Of a stretch of DNA of 18,013 nt, positions 7,860-18,013 are shown piece after piece. This DNA is from Haliscomenobacter sp. Its GTDB lineage: Bacteria; Bacteroidota; Bacteroidia; Chitinophagales; Saprospiraceae. The translations under genes and the position numbers were made by a program. Under the pieces are notes generated by a model, which worked only from the letters and a program-made list of their open reading frames with translations, made no database searches and had not been told where the DNA came from. Location: NCBI RefSeq assembly GCF_016718685.1, contig NZ_JADKCX010000067.1:1-18013 (forward strand), read 5' to 3'. Numbering within the stretch: position 1 is the stretch's first letter; the number at the start of each line of letters is the position of its first letter.

Positions 7860-9026
7860 CTAAATTTTATTGCCTTTTTTGAGCAGAATACTGACTGAAT
7901 TTCCTCCAAATCCCTGGGCATTGACCAGGATGGTTTCGGGGGGGCGATTTTCTGCTTTAGCGGCGGCAAGATAGGGAATTCCAATAAATTGACCATGAAT
8001 TAGCATCAACAAGGCAAATTCCAAACTCAAGCCTCCGGATGCCCCCAAGGTGTGGCCGATTTTCCATTTGTTGTTGGTGACCAAGGGTAGGTTTTTTCCA
8101 AAAACCGCCTGAATGGCCTGCATCTCGGTAGCATCGCCCTGCTTGGTACCGGGAGCATGCGTTACCACCACATCCACCTTTGGGCAGCCGCCCTCTTCCC
8201 AGGCCATGCGCATCGACCTTTGTAATCCATCTGCGTCTTTGGTAACATTGGTAGGCGTACCGCCCCATTCGGTAGAGAACCCGATGCCTTCGATCCAGGC
8301 CAGGGCTTCAGTTGAGTCTTTTTCCATACAAAAACAGGCCGCGCCTTCACCGAGGGCCATGCTATTGGACGTTTTAGTCAGGTCCAAAGACCGTACTGGG
8401 TAATCGTAATCTTCCACGCCAGCCATGATCCGCAGGGCTTTCATTTGGGCGATGGTAAAAGGAGTCAGTGGCGCTTCGGTTCCTCCTGCCAAATAGCGGC
8501 TGACCCGCCCACTTTCGAGCCAGGTTACCCCGCTGAGGATGGCGTGCAAAGCGGTGCTACAGGTCACCGAATGCTCGGCCACCATGTCGCCCGAGCGCAA
8601 GTGATAGCCCACCCAGGAAGACAAATTGCCCAGCGTAGTCAAGGGTGAAGTCATCGGAGAAAGTCCGCCTTCGATGCCCCCTTCCCATTGCTGGTGGTAA
8701 TGTTCCCAGGTATTGGTGGCCCCGCGGGATGAGCCAATTTGAATTCCGAGTCCTGGTCCGGCTGACCAACCCGCCCGCGCAATGGCCTGCTCTGCTGCTG
8801 TAATGGCCAATAATACCGTACGATCTACCTGAAAGTAGTGCTTGTCACTGGAACAAAGCTTGATGATCCTGGATTCTGCGGCAATGGGCAAACGGCCCAT
8901 CCAGTGCCCGTAAGCATCCTGCACCAGGTAATGCCGTTCCTGTTGCTGGTAGCTGCTCCAAGGGTCAAAGCCCAAGGCCGAGATACTGCCCCAACCCGTT
9001 ATGCCGATTTTATTTTTTCCCATCAT
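7860..9026 (-). CDS. Beta-ketoacyl-ACP synthase (FabF/KAS II-like) inside the biotin operon
   Basis: A 388-residue, intact thiolase-fold condensing enzyme. Expected chemistry is decarboxylative Claisen condensation of malonyl-ACP with an acyl thioester in the cytoplasm. Cys156 in EHSVTCSTALHAI is the nucleophile. His290 (VVTHAPGTKQGDATE), Lys320 and His325 (NNKWKIGHTLGASGG) complete the Cys-His-His site with the FabF spacing of five between Lys and His. The protein is shorter than typical FabF (about 410). The usual T-A-C-S-S/T-G is T-C-S-T-A here, and H-G-T-G-T is H-A-P-G-T, so it is a divergent branch rather than housekeeping FabF. It starts 2 bases after the bioA stop and is followed by bioB, so all three are surely co-expressed. 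A role in pimeloyl chain building is inferred from this placement. Alternatives are a chain-length or initiation factor-like KAS, or a secondary fatty acid synthase. Confidence 0.9.
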   Translation of the reverse strand: MMGKNKIGITGWGSISALGFDPWSSYQQQERHYLVQDAYGHWMGRLPIAAESRIIKLCSSDKHYFQVDRTVLLAITAAEQAIARAGWSAGPGLGIQIGSSRGATNTWEHYHQQWEGGIEGGLSPMTSPLTTLGNLSSWVGYHLRSGDMVAEHSVTCSTALHAILSGVTWLESGRVSRYLAGGTEAPLTPFTIAQMKALRIMAGVEDYDYPVRSLDLTKTSNSMALGEGAACFCMEKDSTEALAWIEGIGFSTEWGGTPTNVTKDADGLQRSMRMAWEEGGCPKVDVVVTHAPGTKQGDATEMQAIQAVFGKNLPLVTNNKWKIGHTLGASGGLSLEFALLMLIHGQFIGIPYLAAAKAENRPPETILVNAQGFGGNSVSILLKKGNKI

Positions 9027-9028
9027 CG

Positions 9029-10314
9029 TTAAATCCCCATGAGTGCTGCTTCTATCCCCTCGTACACCTGATCCAACTGTGGATCGGTTATGCAGTAAGG
9101 CGGCAGAACGTACACCACGTTTCCTAGCGGGCGCAAAATTAAGCCACGCTGGAGGAAAAAACGGTACAAACGGTCTCTTAAATTGTTAAAATATCCACTT
9201 TGCTTGTCGGTCTTGAATTCTAGCGCCAGAATGGTTCCGGTTTGGCGGCAATCCTCAAGCAGCGGATGACCCTTGATTTTGGCCATAAAATCCGCTTGTC
9301 GCTGGACGATGCGCTGGATATTGTACTGGGTTTCTTCGGCGAGTAAAAGGTCTAAACTAGCCAGGGCCACCGCACAACCCAGGGGATTGCCCGTAAAAGA
9401 ATGGCCGTGAAATAGCGCCTTCATTTTATCGTCCGAATAAAAAGCCTGATACACTGCTTCGGTACAGGTGGTCAGGGCCATCGGCAACATACCCCCCGTT
9501 AATCCTTTTGAGAGGGCGATGATGTCCGGTTTTTCGGTGCAGTGCAAGGTGGCAAATAGTTTCCCGGTCCGCCCAAATCCGGTCATCACCTCATCCGCAA
9601 TACACAGCGCACCATATTTTTTACACAAGGCCATCAATTGATCCAACACCTCCGGCGAATACATCAGCATTCCCCCTGCCCCCAAAACCAGGGGTTCAAA
9701 CACAAAAGCGGCTACGTCACCTTTTTGCAAATGGGCTTCCAGAGCTTGCAAACAGGCCGCTTCTTGACCGGGTACTGGCGTAGGAATGCGTTCGACCTGG
9801 TACAAAAAGTCCTGAAAGGCGTCGTAAAAGGACAAATCGCCCTCCCACCGACATGGTGCCAAAGGTATCCCCCGTGGTAAGCCAAATCAAAAGCGATGAC
9901 TTTTTTGCGCGGGATGCCCTGGTTGTAAAAATACTGGATGGCCATTTTGATGCCGACTTCCACGGCGGTAGAGCCATTGTCAGAGAAAAAAACCTTGCTT
10001 TGTCCGGCTGGCAGTAAAGGCAACAAACGTTCAGCCAGTTCAATCGCGCTTGGGTGGGTGAAACCCGCAAAGATGACGTGTTCTAGTTTGCGGGCTTGCA
10101 CCGCCAGTTTTTCGGCCATATAGGGATGGGCGTGGCCGTGGATATTGGTCCACCAGGAGGCTACAGCGTCGATGTAGACCTTGCCCGTTTCGTCGTACAG
10201 TTCGGCGCCTTTGCCCGCCACGATGGCGATTGGGGCATCGGCGGTTTTCATTTGGGTGTAGGGGTGCCAGATGTGGGCACGGTCGCGGGTGATCCAGTTG
10301 GGTTGTGGAGGCAT
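9029..10314 (-). CDS. bioA: Adenosylmethionine-8-amino-7-oxononanoate aminotransferase (two frameshifts)
   Basis: A PLP-dependent class III aminotransferase that converts KAPA to DAPA using S-adenosylmethionine as amino donor. The chosen start gives MPPQPNWITRDRAHIWHPYTQMK; HxWHPYTQM is the BioA-specific N-terminal motif, so the longer in-frame upstream start is less likely. Further evidence is VASWWTNIHGH, FFSDNGSTAVE (PLP phosphate), AYHGDT, CIADEVMTGFGRTG (the Asp that contacts the PLP ring nitrogen) and IALSKGLTGG (Schiff-base Lys). Two extra G on the coding strand, in the C runs at 9869-9873 and 9840-9842, break the middle. Removing both reads YHGDTFGTMSVGGDLSFYDAF and gives 427 residues, the normal BioA length. 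It is the first gene of the bioA-KAS-bioB cluster. No bioF, bioD, bioC or bioH is present in the window. Confidence 0.95.
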
Positions 10315-10341
10315 TGCAATAACGTCTTGGTTGCAAAACAG

Positions 10342-10353
10342 GTCCTTAAGGAC
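10342..10353. promoter_or_regulatory. 12-bp perfect palindrome upstream of bioA
   Basis: GTCCTTAAGGAC is a perfect 12-base palindrome 27 bases before the bioA start, a position where an operator for the biotin operon could sit. It does not look like the known BirA operator (TTGTAAACC/GGTTTACAA type), and its core TCCTTAAGGA also occurs inside the unrelated gene at about 10624-10633, so chance is quite possible. Confidence 0.2.
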
Positions 10354-10436
10354 ATGGGCAAAACCCACCCCGGGAATGGGGGACAAAGTTCATTTTTTTA
10401 GGAAGGTGGGCAAGTTTATATTGAGCTTAATTTCTC

Positions 10437-10847
10437 CTACACCAGTTTTTTTAGCATTACCAGGCACTTGCCAAATTGTTCTTTCTCAAATGCATCGCGC
10501 CATAAAAGATACACGCCATCTCCAAACACCTGAACGAATGCACGCTCAATTTCGCCTGATTGTGCAAAACCAAAAGGCTCTTGGAAAACAGCTTGTTTTA
10601 GGGTCGGGTCCTTGGCACACAACTCCTTAAGGACTTGAACCGCGCCATCTGTCGAAAAAAGAATTGGCCCATCTCCTTGTTCCTGTAAACCCTGTGCCTT
10701 TCGGAGTTTGTATAATGCCATAGTCCAAAGATCAGACAGCGCTTTAAGAAACGCTGAGTGCTCTCCAATTCGCTGGACGAAGTCAAGATCAAAATGACCT
10801 ATTGCACCTTCAACTGCGGGATCAAAAACTGGTATTGAATCTTTCAT
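10437..10847 (-). CDS. Hypothetical protein, 136 residues
   Basis: I do not recognise this protein. It starts MKDSIPVFDPAVEGAIGHFDLDF and ends KCLVMLKKLV. It has no signal peptide, no transmembrane stretch and no obvious catalytic motif. It contains several acidic and amphipathic segments, for example FLKALSDLWTMALYKLRKAQG and TDGAVQVLKELCAKDPTLKQAVFQE, suggesting a small, mostly helical, soluble protein. It runs in the same direction as its neighbours, with 122 bases before the bioA start and 158 bases after the phosphorelay operon. It could be read from either unit or stand alone. Support for it being a real gene is the full-length open frame with ordinary residue composition and the absence of a better frame on either strand. 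Confidence 0.6.
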   Translation of the reverse strand: MKDSIPVFDPAVEGAIGHFDLDFVQRIGEHSAFLKALSDLWTMALYKLRKAQGLQEQGDGPILFSTDGAVQVLKELCAKDPTLKQAVFQEPFGFAQSGEIERAFVQVFGDGVYLLWRDAFEKEQFGKCLVMLKKLV

Positions 10848-11005
10848 TGATCAAACTATCTGAATTTATAGTTGCTCTACACGTTAAACAACCTTTTAGT
10901 TCCTTTACTTTAAAGGCGTCCGTAAGTTTTTTCACACTAATAATAGGATTCTTCACTCTAGATTCACAGAGCTCCCGCAGCAACACTATGGTCTTGCGGC
11001 GTTTT

Positions 11006-11721
11006 TTACAACTCCCCCAACATCTCCCTAAGTGCCTCCTCCGAATTGGTGGAAATTGCCAGCGACTCATTGAATAGTTTTTCAATCACATCGTAGTTTC
11101 CCAACTTTACCGCTTCTTCTATTTTAATGAGTTCTTCTTTTAAACTACTAATTCCCATAAAATCCGCCTGCGGTTTTAAGGAATGTGCATTGATGCGCAG
11201 CTGCTCCCAATCTCCAGCTTTGAGGTTGCGCTGCATTTCTCAAAGGTTTTTGGCGCTACATCCAGGTACAAGGAAATGTAGCGCTTCATCTTTTTGGGAT
11301 CGTCTTTGGTGAATTTTTTAAAAACTTAAGTCGACCCTTTCCACATTGGCTTTCCTCAGTTCGAAAATCTCCTTGAAGGCATCTTGCCCCTTAATCACGT
11401 AGTGGACAGCCCCATACATGATGGTTTGTGCGGCGGTTCCATAACTTTCCTGACTGGACAGCATGATGACGGGTAAAGCTTTTTTGCGCTTTTTGATTTG
11501 CTTCAGGATATCGATCCCATTTGCGGCATCTCTTTCTTTTGAGTTTAGATAATAATCCAAAACGACAACATCTGGTTGTTCATCCAAACTTTGTAAACAG
11601 GCTTCTCCAGTTGAAAAGGATGTTATTTGGAACCCCTCGTATTGGTCCTTCAAATAATCCGTCAACATTTCGGATAACAAGAGTTCATCGTCTACGATGA
11701 AAATCTTTGGATTGCTTTTGA

Positions 11722-11725
<4 letters not shown>
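11006..11725 (-). CDS. Response regulator receiver (REC) protein with C-terminal Hpt domain (frameshifted)
   Basis: The N-terminal 120 or so residues form a receiver domain: Asp12/Asp13 in FIVDDE, phospho-acceptor Asp57 in VVVLDYYLN, the Ser of IMLSSQ, and the Lys of HYVIKGQ. The start overlaps the kinase stop as ATGA, implying translational coupling. The frame stops at 11318, in adjacent T and A runs, right after ...RVDLSF. In another frame the sequence continues KKFTKDDPKKMKRYISLYLDVAPKTFEK and then, after a missing A at about 11237-11240, MQRNLKAGDWEQLRINAHSLKPQ. That is an Hpt domain with its phospho-His in AHSLKP. Correcting both sites yields one protein of about 239 residues. It would fit a relay from hybrid kinase REC to Hpt to a final REC. 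Separate REC and Hpt genes remain possible, but no Hpt start codon suits that reading well. Confidence 0.75.
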
Positions 11726-14338
<2,613 letters not shown>

Positions 14339-14340
14339 AA

Positions 14341-15471
14341 TTATCTTTTTATCAACTGGTGAATTTTTTGGAGCAGCTCTGTCGTATCAAAGGGTTTCCC
14401 GATAAAATCGTTCATGCCCATCTCGTAACACAAATCGACTTCCTCTTTGAGTACGTTGGCGGTCATGGCAATGATGGGCGTATGGGCTTTTTCATTGCCG
14501 AAGTTCCGGATGGCTTTGGTGGCTTCAAATCCATTCATCGTCGGCATTTGTACATCCATTAAAATCACATCAAATGTGGATGACTTTAGTTTTTCCACTG
14601 CAATTAATCCATTTTCAGCCAGCTCCACTTGAACCCCTTCAATGGCGTCTTCCAATTCTTCCTGCGCCACTACCGCGTTGAATTGATTGTCTTCCACCAG
14701 GAGAATGCGGGCGCCTTTGAGCGCCTCGGCTACATTGGCGTTTGCATCTTCCGGCTGGGGTGTATCAACGGCAGTGTCCGGCTATGATCATAAGCGATGG
14801 TAAAATGAAACTGACTGCCTTTGCCTTTTTCACTCTCTACCCAGATTTTTCCACCGTGTAGTTCAACTAACTTTTTGGAAATGCTCAAGCCCAGGCCAGT
14901 GCCGCCGAACTTCCGGGAAGTGTCGCTGTATGCCTGCTCAAAAGATTTAAAGATTTTTCCATCCGATCCTGGTCAATACCAATGCCCGTATCGGAAATGA
15001 TGAAATGTACATTCACTTTCTCCCCGTCTGTTCCGATTTTACAGGAAGTAGTAACCAAGCCTTTTTCGGTGAACTTAATGGCGTTGCCAATCAAATTGAG
15101 GAGAATCTGGCGCAAGCGGGTGGCATCGCCCTGAACTGTCAGGTTTTCTGCCGGAATATCTTTCAGCAGCTCCAAGCCTTTTTCTTCGGCTTTAAACTGC
15201 ATGATGGTATGCACGTTATTCACCAACTCAACTACAGAAAAGGTTCGTTCTCCAGTTCAACTTTACCGGCTTCAATTTTGAAATGTCCAGAATATCATTG
15301 ATGATGACCAGCAGGAATCAGGAAGATTGTTTGATGCCTTCCAGGTATTCTTTCTGGTCGTCTTTGGGGTTGCGCCTTAATAATATGTCCGTCATGCCTT
15401 TGATGGCATTCATCGGCGTTCGTATCTCGTGGCTCATGTTGGCCAGAAATTGGTGTTTGGCGCGTTCGCTG
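14341..15471 (-). repeat. Duplicated kinase core, copy 2 (7TMR-DISM kinase)
   Basis: Partner of the core segment at 11722-12853, in direct orientation about 2.6 kb apart. The two copies share long stretches of DNA identity, for example across the phospho-His region and the DVILMDVQMP region. Such direct repeats could recombine, deleting one sensor or exchanging sensors, and could also be misassembled. Confidence 0.85.
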
Positions 15472-17171
15472 GCTTGCGCTTTTTCTTTTTCGGCCTGATC
15501 TTCTCGCAATTGTTTGATGTAATAGGCGGTAATCAGCATCAATCCCAGTGTGGATAAAGTCCATAAAACATATGCAATGCGTATCATGCCATCAGAGCCC
15601 GAAAACGTGATTACAAAAGCAAGGATAAAAGGACTGATACACAGCACAGAAAACAACAAGAACAAATTCGCAAATTTAACCCGCTTTATAGCCGCATAAA
15701 TGGCCTGAATGAACAGTATTATCGCTACAAACGGGATAAATAACTCAATACGCGGTCGATTACCGGCGAATCAGCAGCAGCTGAAAGTGGTGCAAAAAAA
15801 ATAATGATAGGACAGTGTTCCCAAAGCAACAAGAAGGATGATCAGCAAGGTGATAAATATTATCCGGTTGGCTTTGTAAACCAACTAGACCACTGTTTGA
15901 TATTCAATATGGTTTCGGCGTATTTAAACAAGCCCAATATGATGATGGATCCAGCAAAAGCACTAATAGCCGTATTGTATTGAAATTGACTAAAATATTT
16001 GAATTGTTAAACATGAGGATGAAAAGTCCTGTAAACATCAACAGCAGATAAAGGTAGGAACGCTCTTTGTTGATCAGGAAAGAATGAAATAATACAGCAT
16101 CAGGATCAGTGCAACGCCTGTCATGATGTAATGCGGCAGTATTGTTGGTTGTGGTCGTACCATAGTTGGGACTCTTCAAAATGGGCGATCTCAAATTTAG
16201 TAAGCGTTGTAGATGCATTGGGAAATAACTTATTGGATTTGAACTTAATAAAAATGGTCAGGCTGTCATTGTAGGGGGCATTGATGCGGATGATGTTGTA
16301 TGCCGGGAACCATTTTTTGGTCATCCGCCAGGTTCGTTCCCGTCGATACTTTTGTAATTCTTGAACGTCTGGCACATAAACCTCCACATCATCCCATTGT
16401 TCGGGTAGCATAATGAGTGTTTATGGTGTTTTTCGCCGTATTCACCACCTTCAATTGCGCCCAATAACCGATCGATGGTTTTCGGTCCATTATTTGGTAA
16501 GGATACATGGGGGCTAACTTGTCCCCAGTTCTTCACTACATCCTTCAGGTTGTACTGCTGTTTGGGGTCTTCGATAAAGTTCAAGGAATGAATGATATGG
16601 TTTAGTCTGCGTGGTTGAAGATAGTTGTGCGTATGCGTTATGGAGTCCGGGATGTGGTAGTACCCTCCAAATTCCAGAAAGTATCGGGAATCTTCCAACT
16701 TCAGGCAAACATGATCTGGGCGCCAAACGTCATTGTTGTTTTTTCTTGCGCCTTCCAGTCTAAGATACAGCGTTTTAATCTCGTCTTTTTCTAATGCCAA
16801 TTCAAAGTAATTTCACCATATTTAAAATCTTTTCTTTTGGCGAAAGTGCCAGCCCAAATTTATAATGCTCCTTTTTTTTGCTTTTTTGATGATACGTATA
16901 AATCTACTTTGTCCCAGCTTGCTCCCAGGTTCTCCGATCAGAAACAAATAATGACCTGCTTTGTATTGCTGCCCACTACTTTCAACTTAACCCAATACAC
17001 GCATCCTGATTAAACAAGGTCTTGTTGCCGGGTTTCAAAACCTGGTGGCAGGGTCCTTTTTTCAGCTATAGAATCTATGTCAGTCCTATCCTTTACGTTC
17101 TTTTGAGCTGGGCATAAATGTGCCCCCACCAAAAGCAACAAAAGAGGTAATAAAATTTTACTTAAATTCAT
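14341..17171 (-). CDS. 7TMR-DISM hybrid histidine kinase (HisKA-HATPase-REC; many frameshifts)
   Basis: A membrane sensor kinase read from ATG at 17171 (signal peptide MNLSKILLPLLLLLVGAHLCPAQ). The periplasmic part is 7TMR-DISMED2-like: DEIKTLYLRLEGARKNNND, LPEQWDDVEVYVPD and LTIFIKFKS. Hydrophobic stretches from about 16160 to 15530 make up the seven-helix 7TMR-DISM module, for example SYLYLLLMFTGLFILMF and FANLFLLFSVLCISPFIL. HisKA follows, with its phospho-His at 15429-15431 (NMSHEIRTPMN), then HATPase (NLIGNAIKFTEKG, DTGIGI), then REC (VEDNQF, ILMDVQMP, FIGKPFD). At least ten shifts break it, densest from 15240 upstream. Examples are 14954-14958 (missing A on the coding strand), 14783-14790, 15280 and about 16800. 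Intact length would be about 940 residues. It is the first gene of the phosphorelay operon. True decay cannot be excluded here, but the 3' REC domain is perfectly open. Confidence 0.82.
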
Positions 17172-17289
17172 CGCTGGTCAATTTGTTGACTAAAAGTAGG
17201 GTATCCGATTGGTAAGCACTGCATTTGAGTTATCAGAAGGTAAGTATAATTATCGAACGGTTTGCTGGCCATACCAAAATAATTCAGCA

Positions 17290-17297
17290 TATCTTTG
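17290..17297 (+). promoter_or_regulatory. Possible -7 box (TATCTTTG) before the LytTR regulator
   Basis: TATCTTTG matches the Bacteroidota -7 consensus TAnnTTTG, 9 bases before the LytTR start codon, which would leave a very short or no leader. A TTTG at 17261-17264 is about 25 bases upstream, longer than the usual spacing. It lies in the 135-base divergent region (17172-17306) that must hold promoters for both the regulator and the phosphorelay operon; I see no convincing box for the latter. Confidence 0.22.
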
Positions 17298-17306
17298 CTG
17301 ACAACT

Positions 17307-18013
17307 ATGATCTCACAAAAACCATTAAAAGCCCTCATCGTAGAAGACAATGCCTTTATGGCAACGGTTTTGCATGATTTGCTCGTGCAACATGCCAGCG
17401 CTAACGCTGTTTTAGCTATTCATTACCGGAGCTGAGCATTACAGTTAATTGCTTCCAAAAAGCCCAATGTTGTTTTTTTGGATGTTGAATTGCCCGATAT
17501 GACGGGTTTTGAACTGCTTCAGCAGTTGGATACCATCAATTTTCAAACCATCTTCACCACCTCGCACAGCCACTATGCGATCAAGGCATTTCGATTCAAC
17601 GCCTTGGACTATTTGGTTAAGCCAGTTGAGGAAAGTGAATTGGACGAAGCGATAAAACGTTTGTTGAAGTCTGCCAATATGGGATGGAAGTGAAGCAGGC
17701 TTTGTCAAACTTGAAGCGCAATCAGTTGAAAATCAAAACTGGTATTGCCAAAGCAAAATGGGACATTGAGATTGCCCTATAAAACAAATTACCCATATTG
17801 AAGGGAGCGCAATTACAGTTATATTCATTTATCAAACGGCTCGCGCGAGTTGTCCTCAAAGAATTTAGCCTACTTTGAAGACATACATTCTTGACAAAAG
17901 TTTTTCAGGAGCCATCGTTCGTATCTGGTGAATAAATCCCATGGCGAGGCATTAGCAAGGGATGGTTTTGTTTTGAAAAATAAGGTTGAAAGTCCCATGT
18001 CCCGGCGGAGGAA
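17307..18013 (+). CDS. LytTR-family response regulator (frameshifted, runs off window)
   Basis: A transcriptional response regulator with an N-terminal REC and a C-terminal LytTR DNA-binding domain. REC: MISQKPLKALIVEDNAF carries the acidic pair, VVFLDVELPDMTG the phospho-acceptor Asp (codon at 17481-17483), TIFTTSHSHYAIKAF the Thr/Ser switch region, and DYLVKP the Lys. After about 17690 the pieces ITHIEGSAITVI, LSSKNLAYFED, FFRSHRSYLVNKS and RDGFVLKNKVE match a LytTR domain across several frames. Shifts occur at about 17415-17445, 17680-17690, 17780, 17830 and 17890, so the coding sequence is badly broken as given. The last bases (PMSRRR) are typical of the very end of LytTR proteins, so only a few residues are missing. 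It diverges from the phosphorelay operon and is its plausible output regulator. Confidence 0.8.

Noticed and set aside
10822..11085. A minus-strand frame overlapping the Hpt end and the start of the 136-residue gene
   Set aside because: It overlaps two better-supported genes in a different frame and has no recognisable motif. The 158 bases between those genes otherwise show only a weak bulged hairpin.
17168..17350. A 60-codon minus-strand frame across the divergent promoter region
   Set aside because: It overlaps the starts of both the 7TMR-DISM kinase and the LytTR regulator antisense or out of frame and looks like chance.

Overview
The window looks like a piece of a Bacteroidota chromosome, probably from the Saprospiria/Cytophagia side of the phylum. 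This rests on gene content and remembered family distribution, not on a marker gene. The pointers are a 7TMR-DISM hybrid sensor kinase, LytTR and Hpt signalling proteins, secreted glycoside hydrolases of families 18 and 39, a GRTPC-type NlpE-like secreted protein, and TAnnTTTG-like promoter boxes without obvious Shine-Dalgarno sites. There is no rRNA, tRNA, transposase, integrase, CRISPR array or phage gene, and no gap between genes exceeds 300 bases.

Plus-strand half (1-5743): the 3' end of a GH18 chitinase-like gene; then a secreted serine hydrolase (beta-lactamase/S12 family), an APH-fold small-molecule kinase and a secreted GH39 beta-xylosidase-like enzyme, spaced 9 bases apart and probably co-transcribed; then a secreted protein made of two related NlpE-like domains. 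This side ends at a convergent junction carrying an imperfect inverted repeat (5773-5818).

Minus-strand metabolic block (10314 down to 5858): bioA, a FabF-type beta-ketoacyl synthase and bioB are packed as a biotin operon, followed across a 27-bp-arm hairpin by tpiA. The ketoacyl synthase keeps its Cys-His-His triad and sits exactly between two biotin genes, so it is a candidate for a dedicated step in pimeloyl chain assembly. An unrecognised 136-residue gene lies upstream of bioA.

Minus-strand signalling block (17171 down to 11006): a three-gene phosphorelay operon. The first gene encodes a 7TMR-DISM hybrid histidine kinase, the second a TPR hybrid histidine kinase, and the third a REC protein followed by an Hpt domain. 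The two kinases have nearly identical HisKA-HATPase-REC cores but unrelated sensors. A LytTR response regulator is transcribed divergently from 17307 and runs off the window; it is the only gene here with a DNA-binding output domain.

A caution affects the whole window. About two thirds of the genes are broken by one-base shifts, almost always at short homopolymers. They include tpiA and bioA, and one shift sits at the same codon in both kinase paralogues. Removing or adding one base at these sites restores full-length proteins of normal size. I read these as sequencing or assembly errors rather than gene decay. Gene limits below are those of the restored genes, and the shift sites are given.
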